Shown here: one piece after another, positions 25,701 through 37,621 of the stretch | Layout: every line of letters begins with the position of its first letter | Numbering within the stretch: the stretch's first letter is position 1 | Assembly: GCF_000004075.3 (NCBI RefSeq) | Contig: NC_026661.2 | Coordinates: forward strand, 22,162,307-22,226,306 | Length of the DNA stretch: 64,000 nt | Direction: 5' to 3' | Source: Cucumis sativus | Taxonomy: Eukaryota; Streptophyta; Magnoliopsida; Cucurbitales; Cucurbitaceae | The notes under the pieces: model-generated | Told to the model about the DNA's origin: nothing | Seen by the model: the letters and a program-made list of their open reading frames with translations, nothing else | The model's database searches: none | Position numbers and translations under genes: made by a program

Positions 25701-26734
25701 CGATCGTAAATATCATCAGGATACCTAAAGAAAACACACCATGTTTACACATACGAGTATGTTTCGTTAGTATTCATGTTTGAGAGTGATTTTAAAATTA
25801 TTTAAATCAGGTTCGAAACTACTATGAACATGTCTGGAATCATTCAAAATATGTTCAACTTTTGAAGGTCATTTTTATATTCAAATGAATACAGATATGT
25901 TTAAGAGTGATTTTAACCTTTCAAAACTACTCTCAAACAAATTATTGTTAAAGGATAGTGATATGAACCGAACCTGTATTGCTCATTTGTTATTGACCCC
26001 ATATCGTATCGACTATAAAGGTACAAGGAATATAAAGTAAAGTAACTGAGATAAGGAAGTTCTCTGAACTCTAAAGATGAGATGAATGGTGTTCCCTGGC
26101 CAATGTTGATAAGACAGATTTGCAATTTATTTGTTGAAGGTGTGTGGATCATCTCTGTGTAGTAGCTATCATCCACTCTTGTCCATCGAGTATTGCCCAA
26201 ATACAGATCAAATTTAGGAGTTTTGTTGAGCCCATCATAATTTCCATACAAGAAACTTGCTCGAATCAAATATTTAGTGTCTTTAATGGCACTTATATTG
26301 TAACAGTTTCTAATTTCTTGAGGAAAACTTCTTAGAGTCCATTGGGATCGTTCATATGTCAGGAATTCAGGCGCTACACTTTTACTTTCACCTGTCTTTA
26401 TATATTCTGAATCTGAAATATACTTTATATTTGTGTCTAGATCATTGTAGCCTGATGAATTTGCTGGCAGACCACAATCTAGACTAAGAAAGCCTGGAGA
26501 ATCATTACTTGTAAGTCATATATTTAAACTATTTTGTTTTTTTTTTTTTCTTCCAAAAAAACAACAAACAGAGATAGTTATTAAACATATTAATGTTTTT
26601 AGTTCTTTAGATGAAGGTTATCAAATGAAAAGTTGAAGGGATGAAAGTTAAAGGAAGTTACTTGTTTCATCTTGAGCCTGAACAATGAGGAAACAGAAAC
26701 TAAATAGAAGCCACCTTAACATTGCAATTTCCAT
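22783..26734 (-). pseudogene. RLK5: malectin-like LRR receptor kinase with a frameshift in the activation segment
   Basis: Otherwise complete gene, sister to RLK4. Exons read downward: 26662-26734 (signal, MEIAMLRWLL), 25974-26493 and 25243-25724 (malectin-like, frame open throughout), about 25024-25155 (linker with GDPC), LRR exons near 24896, 24751 and 24600, about 24007-24413 (TM, GKGGFG, VAVK), 23796-23921, 23594-23659, 23302-23490 and 22783-23209. The activation-segment exon is 189 nt against 190 in RLK4: GTCTTGAAAG near 23371-23380 lacks one T present in RLK3 and RLK4. After DFGLS the frame shifts, GTPGYLDPE is lost and the last exon is out of phase. HRDVK and DFG remain upstream. WEDRL is WEVRL. 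One break only, so it is a very young pseudogene, a truncated receptor or a sequencing error. The donor after QAE is GC. Confidence 0.7.
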
Positions 26735-26807
26735 TGGGAAACTCTGAGCTCCTGAAGCTTGGCTACTTGCTTCCTTCTCTTCTTTTTCTCCCATTAATAT
26801 GATATAT

Positions 26808-26825
26808 TTAAAGAGGATTCAATAC
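26808..26825 (-). promoter_or_regulatory. Proximal promoter block of RLK5
   Basis: TTTAAAGAGGATTCAATA, a near match to 21662-21680 upstream of RLK4. It lies about 75 bases from the RLK5 start. Core-promoter role is inferred. Confidence 0.35.
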
Positions 26826-26996
26826 TTCCAAACTTTTAAATTTTGCTTGGAATTACAAGAAACTTCAATTAAACTAACTCAAGTATCACATATTAATGAC
26901 TCATTCAAAAGGTAGCGTCACATAAAAATTGCTAATAATCTTATTTTTATAACTGTAAAAGAAAAAAGAAAACCAAGTTGATTTCTTCATTGTTTA

Positions 26997-27085
26997 ACTG
27001 GTCTAAGAGTTGAGTGGGAGAATGTCAACTGCAATATCAGCATCAATGCTGTTTGCAACATGAGATGGAATTATGTAATCTTCAT
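26997..27085 (-). promoter_or_regulatory. Conserved noncoding block upstream of RLK5
   Basis: Matches 21940-22060 (AATGTCAACTGCA, AGCATCAATGCTGTT) about 265 bases from the RLK5 start. Shared with RLK4 and, more weakly, RLK3. Confidence 0.4.
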
Positions 27086-27372
27086 CACCATGCCTCTTCC
27101 ACTCAAAGCCAACATTCTTCAATTTTAAAAACAAAAAGGAAAGTTGAAGCTTATCTTATTCAAAATGTAAGAGTACACTAACCAAATTTATACGAAGCAT
27201 GAAGAAACTAAACACAACCTTCAAGTTTTGTTTGTAAAAAATGAAGAACTGAAAGTTTACAAATTTGATAACAATTACAATACAAATCTCCTTCGAGAAA
27301 TAGATCCCAGAAGAAGATGAAGAAGGCCCACCGAAGAAATTATCCATATTTTCAAGTACGATAATTCCATAT

Positions 27373-30300
27373 TCACCTCGCCACAGGACTTGAATCGGAA
27401 GCATTGATTCCTATAGAGATGGACCTCCTTTCACCGAAATTTGTTGATTCGAGCGAACCATTCTCATGATTCCGACTCAATGCTGTAGCTAAGCAATCTT
27501 TGAGTTCCGCCACAACGTCGCTCATCGTCGGCCTTCTACTGGAATTTGCCGCTACACAAGCCATTGCCACTTCCACCGTCTTCCAAACAGAGTTTCTTTC
27601 ATACTGCCCTTCTAATCTTGGATCCACTATGCTCTGAATATCTCCTAGCGCTAGCAAAGACGTAACCCATTTAGCTATATGTGGTGTATCTCCTGTTCTT
27701 GATATTACTGGTTTGCAACTTATTATCTCTAATAGAGCTATCCCAAAGCTGTATACATCGCTTTTCTCTGTTAGCCTGTTTGATACGTAGTACCTGAGAG
27801 GAAACCCAATGAATCTGTTTAATCAGTTTTTGTTTCAGTTGATTGGAGTTTCGTTTTAATTGCATATTAAGAAAAGGAATTAAGTAGGATCAGGGATTGC
27901 TGGGCTTTAATGGAGGAGGTTTTCTTGAATTCTGTTTCAGGGAGTAGGAAGAAATTCTTTGCCAGACTTGTCTGTTTGGCTTTTGGCATAAAGGACATGC
28001 CTTGAGAGGAATTATAGGCTTCCTAGAGGAGCTGAAAGGTAGGAAGTTGGAGAGGTTATTAAGTTCAATGGTTCGTTGTAGTAATTAGCTAGACTTCATT
28101 CTTTTGGATTGGAGTCCGTTTTGTGGTTATTTGGACTCCTTTTGTTGGACTGTTTATTCACTTATTCTTGTATGTTATTGTATATTCTTTCATTATTCTT
28201 AATGAAATCTCTCGGTTTCTTATATGAAAAAAGGAAAAAGAAAAACGGAAAGTAATCAAGTTGATGGCTGATTGAAACTAATGCTTACTCTGGATCAAGG
28301 TAACCAGGAGTTCCAGCAACAACGGTGGACATGTGGGTGTTGCCATCTGTGGGGAAGCTTTTGGAAAGACCAAAATCTGCAAGCTTGCCTTGGAAATTAT
28401 CTGTCAACAAGATGTTTGTTGTTTTCACATCTCTGTGGACAATGGGTGGCTTACAACCGTAATGCAGGTACTCTAGTCCTGTTATGTTCAGATTATTAAA
28501 TAGTTAGCGTTTACTTTGTTTGGGGAGAATTGTAAACTCAATCAAACAAGAAATTTTGTTTGGGGAGAGAAATAGTGCTTATAACTTGTTTGTAGAAATG
28601 ATTAAATGCATGACAAAATTTGTCTGGTTTTCTTACCTTGAGCTGCATCCATAGCTATTCGAAGTCTATCTTCCCAGCTTATGATACGTACACTCCTCTC
28701 TGCTTATAAGTGGAGCAAACACACGAGAAAGTTAAATTCTTTGTTCTTTACTGAAAGGTTAAAATTTAGACTAATCTTTTAAGTAGTATTGTGAAACTTA
28801 TCACCATTGGGTTTACCTGAAAGATGTTCGGCCAAATCTCCATTCGCCATGTACTCGTAAATGAGGCCAAGGTGGTTTTCTTCGTTCAAATATCCAACAA
28901 GGCTGGTCAAGTTCCTATGGTGAACTCTCATAAGAAGGGTAACCTGCATTTTTTTTTAAGTTATCAGTTTAAGTTTGATATAAAGTGGTAAACGAATTCG
29001 TAAACTATGGATTTAGGTTAGCTTGCCTCTGCTTGAAATTGCCGATATCCTTGTGATGATGATAAAGACAACATCTTCACTGCCACTTCAATTTCGTCAA
29101 TGACACCATAGTAGACCTCCCCGAAACCTCCTTTACCCAGAACTTTTTTGAAATTGTTGGTCATTTTCACCACCTCAGAATAAGTAAATTGTCGGCTTCT
29201 CACCTCCAATGAAGTACCTAACGGACTGTTGGTTCCTGACTTATCCACCACTGAGACAACATTTTTACCTTGTTGTTTCTTTCGAGATTTAATGATCCAA
29301 AAGGTTATTGCAACAATTGTGACAACAACTAGGAATCCACCAATTGATGCTACAATTGGAATGATGATGTTGTTTTTTTTCTCCTCATTCTTTGGACAAG
29401 GATCTGATGCACATCCTTCCAGATTTTGGTTACCTCCCACACTGTCATTCGTATCATTCATAGCTAGATAAGTTTGACTGAGATTGTGACTTCGGAAAAT
29501 TTTCAGTTTCCAGGAAAAATGCCATAATAAACTAAGCATAAGAGCTCAAGACAGCTAATTATAATTTCACTTCTTTTCGCTCCATCAAACTGACCTTAAT
29601 GATAGTGATCCATCATTGGATCTTTTCAAAAGCTCAGCTGGAATTGGACCTGAGAGCTTGTTGTTCCCTAGGTTCCTGCAAATAGGGACAGAATAACTCA
29701 ATTTTGTTATAGCTCAAGTTGAGCTTCTGATAGAACATCAATAAGATATGTTCTTATTCAATTGATATAAACCTCACTATTGCAGAGAAGAATGATGAAT
29801 ATCAAGTCTGAGATGAAAATGGAGAAAATAATTAAGAACAAGTAAAATCCTACCCTCTCTGCCTATCCTCTCTCTCAAGTAAGAGTGCAGAAAAACTACC
29901 CACAAAACTGATCTCCCTTTCTTCCCTCACCAACTTCCTATTTATAACCATGTAACTGCCTTAATATCTAATTACCCTTATACCCCTGCCCTATACTAAT
30001 CTAGGTAGGTATCTAACAGCTTCAAACATATTTTTCCAAATAACTTACAGAGTTTTGAGGTGTGACAAACTAGACAGGAAATCAGGCACATGTCCTGTCA
30101 AATTATTGTTTGACAAGTCCCTACAGAAACAAATGCAGTAGATTAGTACTTGTTTTCCAAGTTCAGCTTATTATTTAATCTACGCATCTGAACATAGAAG
30201 GAGACACTTACAAAGTTTGCAACATGGTTAGACTGGATATGTAGGAAGATATTTCACCGTTCAGTCCACTTGCAGATAAGTTCCTGTGCACAAAATTCAG

Positions 30301-31907
30301 ATTCTGATGAATTCCATTGATTCATCCGTTTAAGGGAAATTAAAGCTTCATAGAAGTTTTTCACATACAAGGATATGATTCTTGGTGCCGCTTCATTGCT
30401 ACAATTTAATCCACTCCAGGGATATCCCATCGGCATGCATGGATCTGCTTGCCAATCTTTCTTTACCCCATAGGTTGACTTGATATTGGTAATTGCTTCC
30501 ACTGATTATCCAAAGAAGTAATCTAATTAATATTCATTAACCTTTGACAAAGTCAACTCTCAATGTGCTTTTGAAGAAGGATGCCTACCATCTCCTTTGT
30601 CTGCCTCAAGCTCTGATATATCTTTCACTATATATACCTCGAAAGCATTAACGATGGGAGGAAGCGTTGCATTTTCAATTGGAGTAAAAGAAAATGTATG
30701 TCTATCTGCTGCATCCAATGGTTTATTGCCAAAAATGGTCAGAGTGGATAAATAACTTGGAATTACAGGTCCATAAAAAAGATCCCCATTGTGCATGATA
30801 TTGAATCCTCTACTCTGGTTGCCTCGAAGCTCTTCAACTTCAGCAACGTGGATGAATGCATAATATTCAGATGAATCTTCTGTATCCCACCAAATTTCCA
30901 GTGGATCGCTTGCATTTAGTCGGGAGGAAGCAGTTTGCATGACAATGGATGGTGGTTGGTGATTGTTGTGATCAGTTTCATCTACAGTTCGATTGGTGCT
31001 CACTTGTGTCCACTCTTTGAAGTTAAATGGTGCCCACATCCGATCATAAACATCAAAAGGGAACCTTAGGAGAGAGTAAACACATAAACATAATATCATC
31101 TCTGCCTTTAACTAGAGGCTTGTTAAAGCATATATTGTTTGCAATATTAGTGCTCAAATACCTGTATGTTTGATTTCCAGTTGAACCGACGTCCAATCGA
31201 TAATCCAGTGATAAGGACCCTGCGGCTGTTTGATAAGTGACATTAAGTAAAGGTCTAAATTCTAAGGCTGAGATAAATGGCACCCCATTTCCTGTGTTGA
31301 TCAGACAGATGTGAACTTTGTTTGAGGAGGTAATATGTATTAGATCTTTCAAAACGTTAGTACCCACTTTTGTGACGTTAATTGTCTCCCATAAGCTATT
31401 CCCGATATAGAGATCAAACATCGGTAGAGAATTCAGGCCATCATAATTCCCATATAAGAAACTTGCTCGAATCAAGTATTTGGTATCTTTTTTAACGCTT
31501 ACATTGTAACAATTTCTAATTCCTTGGGGAAAGCTTCTAAGTTTCCTCATTTGCTGTTGGAAGGTGTTTCCATAGACTGAAGCTACACTTCCACTTACAC
31601 CACTGTTTATGTAGGGTGCATCAGAAACATAGTCAATCGTGGTTGTTGTTTCGGTGTAACTCGTACCCTCTGGCGTTCCACAGTCTAAACTAATGAAGCC
31701 TGAGAAACATACAAGAAACGATTTAAACTTCTATTCTTTACACAACTCTTTGTATATGAAGATGATTGGAAGAAAGACAGATTGATTAGCTTCGGAGATA
31801 TATTTTTTACCTGACTGATCCTGGGCTTGAACAAGAAGTAGAAGAGTTAAACTGCATAGCAGTAAACCAAAGAGCGAATGGAGCCCTGACATTTCCATTG
31901 CCTTCAT
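27373..31907 (-). CDS. RLK6: malectin-like LRR receptor kinase, RD type, ADPC linker
   Basis: Exons read downward: 31811-31907 (signal; MKAMEMSG start, leucine-rich core), 31162-31699 and 30589-31064 (malectin-like), 30369-30501 (linker), LRR exons near 30285, 30121 and 29680, about 29030-29450 (TM, GKGGFG, VAVK), 28817-28945, 28637-28701, 28289-28480 and 27373-27794. The kinase has HRDVK, DFG and GTPGYLDPE. The linker reads WQADPCMP where all other copies have GDPC; in the related SYMRK receptor the GDPC motif governs release of the malectin domain, so processing may differ. Two introns are enlarged: the LRR2-LRR3 intron holds a solo LTR, and the intron before the last exon holds a LINE tail. 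The donor after QAE is GC (AG|GCAAGC). Likely functional. Confidence 0.9.
27880..28255 (+). mobile_element. 5'-truncated LINE tail in an RLK6 intron
   Basis: The intron between the activation-segment exon and the last exon of RLK6 is about 490 bases, several times longer than in its paralogues. The extra DNA ends in a U-rich 3' UTR-like stretch (TATTCTTTCATTATTCTTAA, then ATGAAATCTCTCGG) and an A-rich tail, as plant L1-type LINEs do. A short reading frame upstream (LFGFWHKGH) loosely resembles the end of a LINE ORF2. No clear target duplication was found. It is antisense to RLK6. Confidence 0.45.
29728..30018 (-). mobile_element. Solo LTR, probably Ty1/copia-like (fossil)
   Basis: A 291-bp insertion in the intron between LRR exons 2 and 3 of RLK6. 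On the minus strand it begins TGTTAGATAC and ends TTCTATCA, with a TATAAATAGG promoter box inside. It is flanked by a perfect 5-bp direct repeat GCTTC (29723-29727 and 30019-30023), the signature of integrase-mediated insertion. Only one LTR is present, so it arose by recombination between the two LTRs. Its intact ends and target repeat suggest it is not very old, but a solo LTR cannot be dated by LTR divergence. Confidence 0.75.
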
Positions 31908-33603
31908 CTTCTTGGTTCTATTTTCTGCTGCATTGCTTGATGAGAATTAAGAAAGTAGCCAACTTTATGCAGCGCCTTGAGACATTTATATTGAATGTTT
32001 GATGACAATAGGAAGTCAATACTACAGGGATTCTCTTAACACAGATTGGTCAATATTCACCGCTGGTCTTTGTGATATGTAAGGACACGTTACATAGGCA
32101 AGTTGCTCATGTACAGAATAAGTTACAATTAATCATCAGTTGAATTCAATTAATTTAATCGTTGTAACTAAAACCCTTTCGTTTGTTAATGAGTTTTGGG
32201 TTGTTCCTAAACCTAGTTTTGCGGAATAATTTTTTAAAACACTGTACTAAATATATCTTGAGAATCATATTATATAGAGTTGAAGCTCAATTTCATCATT
32301 ATGAGCTGCTAAATAATAAAAGATTAGGGAAGGCTTCCCGCTTCCATTTCCATTGACGTTGACATATTTGTTTTGAAGGGAAGTCTCTAGGAAAATAACA
32401 GAGACCAAGTCCAATAATTTATTGCCCAACTGGGAATGCAAGTTGAGTCAAGCTTTATGGCAGATAATAATTTGCATCCTTTAACCAATTAGCCTCTGCA
32501 AAAATAAAGCTGTGCTGGGCACGATTAAATTTCTTAGCCTTGTCAAAAACCTTCAATAAACCACCACAATTGAAGGGGGGAGTACAGGAAGAATCTTACA
32601 TTTGAATTATTCCTCTCACAACCAATTGGTTTTGAAATGGAACTCTATATTTATTTAATATAGCATCAAAACCAATAAAATCCAAGAGGTATTAAATCCA
32701 AAAACGAAAAAAAACACGATCCAAGATTGGTCAAATCTACGTGCTCTCATGAAGGATTTCACATTAAAAGAAGAAACTTTTGGAGTTACTCTTCTCATTA
32801 CCTTTTGATTTTAATAAGAAACTTCATGTTTATTTAATATATTATTTATTTGATTTTTATTTTCGTACAGGTTGAAAATCATTTGGATGTGTATCCAATG
32901 AATGTGATGCTGCCATTGGAGGGAAGGGAAGGTAGACTTGGCTGCTGAAGATTTACTGCCATTCAATTTGAACAAAAGATTGAGCACATGGGAAACCGTA
33001 GACTTCATGGAGTCAATGGCCGTATTAATTACTTTCTTCCACAAATACGTGTGGAATAAAAGAGCTTAGACATTCATTATGCATTATTGGTTTAGACATT
33101 CATTATGCATTATTGGTTGGATTGCTGTAAAGGCGAGAACTGAAGTTTTAACCACACTCGAAAAGTCCATTACATTAGGCAATATTTTAGTCTAAAGAAA
33201 GGCTGGCCAATCAACTCACCTTATCAATAAGTAATTTCATGGCAACTTGTAGTTAGTCAAGTCAAGAAAAATGGACCAACCATTCATAATTACATTTAAA
33301 ACCTCACTAATAAAATGTCATTTATGAACACAAAAAGTTTTAAGAATCTATAAGCTATGGTCAAGGAACCAACATTACTTCAAAACGTAATTTCAAGAAC
33401 TATAAGGAATTAGGCACGGCACACTGTGAAGGCTACACTCAGAAGTTCATATCCAAATTTGAAATAAGAATTAACGTCTATCAAAAGTTAATATAATTAT
33501 GCAGTACGGTTGTCTCTGTTTTCAATACAAATTTTCAATCGAAGCTCAAAGTGTGAGATGAAGAAACGTGAATCTCCAATACCCATTTGAAATTCAATAG
33601 ATT
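31908..33603. other. RLK6 promoter, RLK7 3' flank, unexplained segment
   Basis: No gene is supported. TTGACT/TTGACC (W-box-type) cores occur near 32015 and 32047 upstream of RLK6. The segment 32870-33055 is less AT-rich than its surroundings, follows a TACAG and may be a captured exon fragment, but no protein is recognised. A 26-bp exact tandem duplication lies at 33066-33117. Confidence 0.5.
33066..33117. repeat. 26-bp unit, two exact tandem copies
   Basis: The unit begins TTAGACATTCATTATGCATT and is repeated head to tail without mismatch (33066-33091 and 33092-33117). A simple recent duplication in intergenic DNA. Confidence 0.85.
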
Positions 33604-36600
33604 TCATCTTGCTGATGGATGGGATGCAGTGTAATCCAGAACAATGGACATTGTGTTCATGGAGGAGTCTGTCGAATTCAAAGCTTGATTCTCCCTGATC
33701 CGTTCCAATTCTATGGCTAAGCAATTCTTCAGTTCTGCCACCACTTGATTCATTGACGGTCTTCTTCCAGGGTTCTCGGATACACAAGTTATCGCTATTT
33801 CCACTGCCTTCCAAACTGAGTTCACTTCATAATTACTGTCCAATCTTCGGTCAATTATGCCATTAATATCCCCTCGAGCTGCCATGGAGTTTACCCATTT
33901 GATGATATGAGCTTCAGACTCAGTTAGTGGCCTTACAGGTTTGCAGCTGACTATCTCCAATAGAACAACCCCAAAGCTAAACACATCACTTTTCTCAGTT
34001 AACCTGTTGGATTTATAGTACCTGAAAGACGAGCAGTTAAATTTATTTATATACATTTAAATCCGCTCGAGAATCTTTAATTTAAAATGAAATCTGTTAA
34101 ATTTGGTTCTTACTCTGGATCAAGGTAACCAATAGTGCCAGCAACAATGGTGGACATGTGGGTGTTGTTGCCCTCTGTTTGGAAGCTTTTGGACAAACCA
34201 AAATCTGCAAGTTTGGCTTGGAAATTCTCTGTCAGTAAGATGTTTGTTGTTTTCACATCTCTGTGGATTATGGGCGGTTTGCAACCATCGTGCAGGTACT
34301 CCAATCCTGTTCTAAATTGTTAGAACTTTTTTCATGTTGATAAGGTGCTTGTGAAAATGCTCATGTGACATAATCAATTTACCTTGTGCTGCATCCAAGG
34401 CTATTCGGAGTCTATCTTGCCAACTTAAGACATGTGAGCTCTTCTCTGTTTGAATTTGATAAGTTTTGAAAATTTTAGTGTCAGCTTTTGAGTTGAAATT
34501 GAAAATAAAATTGCTGAGATTAATCAATTGAAAATGTTTAACTTGTTGGAAGTTGATCACCTGAAAGATGCTCTGCTAAGTTTCCATTGGCCATGAACTC
34601 ATAAATGAGGCCAATGTGGTTTCCTTCGTTCAAATACCCCACTAGACTTGTCAAGTTCTTATGGTGAGCTCTCAAAAGAAGTGTAACCTACAATGTAGAA
34701 AACAACATCATAGTTATTATACAGGTGAAGTTAACTTAGAAGTGAAAATTTTAGTGGTGTGTGCATACCTCTGCCTGAAACTGTTGATAGCCTTGTCCTG
34801 ATGCTTGAGAAAGCAACTTTACAGCCACTTGAACGTTGTTGATGAGGCCGTAGTAAACCATCCCAAAACCTCCTTTCCCCAGAACTCTCTCAAAATTATT
34901 TGTCATCTTTAATACTTCTGAATATGTAAATTGTCTCTTTTTTGACTCCAATAAAACACCAAGTCCATTTTGTGGTTTCTTCTTCAATTTAATAATCCAA
35001 AAGATGCTTGTTGCAATTGCGGCAATAGCTACCAACCCACCAATTGATGCTACTATCGGTATAACTACGTTATTTTTCCCACTCTTCTTCTTTGCACATG
35101 AATCTGACTGACATGCATCTAGATTTTGATTCCCTTGAACACTACGTCAATATTGTGACAAAAAGTTTATAATTTAAGAATACATCAAACTTGTAAAGTT
35201 AGACAACTATGTAAATCATGAAGCTTTTGCAGAAAATAAACCTTAACAATAATGAACCATCAACGGATTTCGTAATGAGTTCAGATGGAACAGTCCCTGT
35301 GAGCTTGTTGTTGTCTAACTTTCTGCAAATAGAGTGATCGATGTATTAATATTGCATATCCTAATTACTACGATTCAAGATGAATTATGCTCATCACTTA
35401 CAGGACTTTAAGCTTTTTCAATGTAGAAAGAAAAGTAGGGATATTTCCTGTCAGGTTATTATTAGACAAGTCCCTGCAAATATCAAGTACGATCAATGGC
35501 TAATTCTAATATAGTTCCAATTGGGGTCGGGGTTGAATGTATCCAACACCATTTACTTACAAAGTTTGTATCATTTCTAGATTCATTATATATGAAGAAA
35601 TTTCCCCACCCAATCCACTTGATGACAAATTCCTGAAAAGAGAAAGTTACTTATTTCATCATTTTATGTAAACATATTTTAGAAGTCAAAAGGTATATTT
35701 GTCATGAGGTTACTTACAGAGACCAAATTCTAGGAGCAGTTTCGTTGGAACAGTCTATACCCTCCCAAGGGTATGCTCTTGGAACGCATGGATCTCCTTC
35801 CCAGTCTTTGATTATTCCATAAGTTGACTTGATGTTTTTTATTGCATCCACTAGTTATTCATATATTTTTCAAAAATTAGAAGTAGCTAAATCTATTACA
35901 AGCCGATTTGGATTGACATTTTTAAAAAGTGTGAATCCAAAATGGCTCTAGATGAGAAAAGACGATCCAAAGGAAAAGAGAAATATAAGCATATACCATC
36001 TCCTTGATTTGATGCTAGCTGAGAGAGATCTATTACAATATAAGATTCCATAGCATTTAGGATGGGAGGAAGTGTTGAATTTTCAACTGGGACTATTGAG
36101 AATTGATGTGTTTTGGTCGGCTGATTTTGAATTGGTATTGGTTTTGTAGTATAAATAGTTGATGTGATCAAGTAACGAGGACTAAAAGGTCCATACATAT
36201 ATTGGCCATTATAGGTAATGTTGAATCCTCTTGTTTGATTGGGTTGGAGATTTTCTACTTCAGCAAAGTGCATATATATATGATATTGGGTTGTTTCATC
36301 TTCTGACTCCCATTGGAACCGCAAGGACTCATTTTTATTTATTTGAACTGCTGCTGTTCCCATGACACCAGACCCTAGCTGGAAATTATCGTTATCATCA
36401 GATTTTATCTCAAGTGTGGTACTAATGCTTGTCCACTGACCAAAGTTGAAAGGCACCCAAAATCGATCATAGACATCATCTGGAAACCTAAAGAAAAACA
36501 ACTTTTAGGAGAGATGATCTTGGTGAGAACAAAAAAAAAAAAAAGAAATAGTTGTCAAATGAGGCCTTTATTTGCTACAAACCTATATGAGTTATTTGTC

Positions 36601-37621
36601 GTTGTACCCATATCTAACCGACTATGATACAACAACGAGCTGGACGAGACGTAAGTCTCACTAGGCAAAGGTCTAAACTCTAACGAAGAGATGAAAGGAG
36701 TCCCATTGTTTGTATTTACAAGACAAATTTGTACTTGATTGTTTGAGGTCACATGTATGATGTCTGTTGTGATTTCGATGCTTTCCTCGGTGAATTTCAC
36801 TGTCGTCCATAGACTATCTCCAAAGTAGAGGTCGAAAGTTGGCAGTTTACTAAGCCCATCGTAATTACCATACAAGAAACCTGCTCGCATCAAATACTTG
36901 GTGTCTTTTTTAATGGCTATTGTGTAGCAATTCCTACGTCCTTGTGGAAAGCTTCTAAGGTGATGATATTGTTGTCGAAATAAAGTTTGATAATTAGAGG
37001 ATGGGCTTTTGCTTACACCACTGTTTATATAGGGAATATCTGAAGTAAAGAGAAGTGTTGTTGTTGATTCAACATAACTTGTATTTGTTGGCAATCCACA
37101 ATCTAAGCTGATGAAACCTACCAATAAGCAAATGAAGCTTAGAATCTTTTCTCTTTTTAACATTAATTTCTTCTTTAAATATTTGAATTCTTAGTTAAAT
37201 TTGGATAAACACAAAAATAAGTTGGATTATAGTTGTGTTTATAACAATTTTCTTGAAATCTATGCTTGTTCTTTTTCTTCAATTTTTTATATTATGGTTT
37301 TAACATATTTAGATAGAATACTTTGATTCTAAGTTAAAAAGTTTGGAATTTCTTTTTCTTTTCAAAATTTAGTTCAGTTTTTGATAATATGCAGTAGAAT
37401 TGGATAATAAAACATAGGAACTTATGAATGAAATGAGTGTTTTTAAGTCTAAATTTGAAAAACAAAAGACTTAATTTTTTTTTTATAAAAAGATTCAAGG
37501 AGTTAATTAGATTTATAAGATTAATATACATACCTAATTGATCTTGAGGCTGGACAAGAATGGCATTAAGAGCTAAGCAACCTAAAAAAGCGAGTAAATG
37601 TTGGGTAACAACCACGATCAT
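33604..37621 (-). CDS. RLK7: malectin-like LRR receptor kinase, RD type
   Basis: Exons read downward: 37534-37621 (signal, [14 protein letters not shown]), 36583-37117 and 35997-36487 (malectin-like, phases consistent), about 35720-35850 (linker with GDPC), LRR exons near 35632, 35473 and 35322, about 34772-35145 (TM near [21 protein letters not shown]), 34561-34688, 34382-34448, 34113-34310 and 33604-34021. HRDVK and DFG are intact; the P+1 loop reads GTIGYLDPE instead of GTPGYLDPE. The first intron, about 415 bases, is longer than in most copies. An in-frame upstream ATG at 37678 would add 19 residues, but the start at 37621 gives a cleaner signal peptide. RLK8 is its closest relative (HHKNL, EFMANG, SWQDRL shared). 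The donor after QAE is GT. Confidence 0.9.

Larger units (their letters stand above)
26735..27372. other. RLK5 promoter and RLK6 3' flank
   Basis: No gene seen. It holds a TATA-like proximal block (26808-26825) and the conserved noncoding block 26997-27085. The last 200 bases are the 3' flank of RLK6. Confidence 0.6.
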
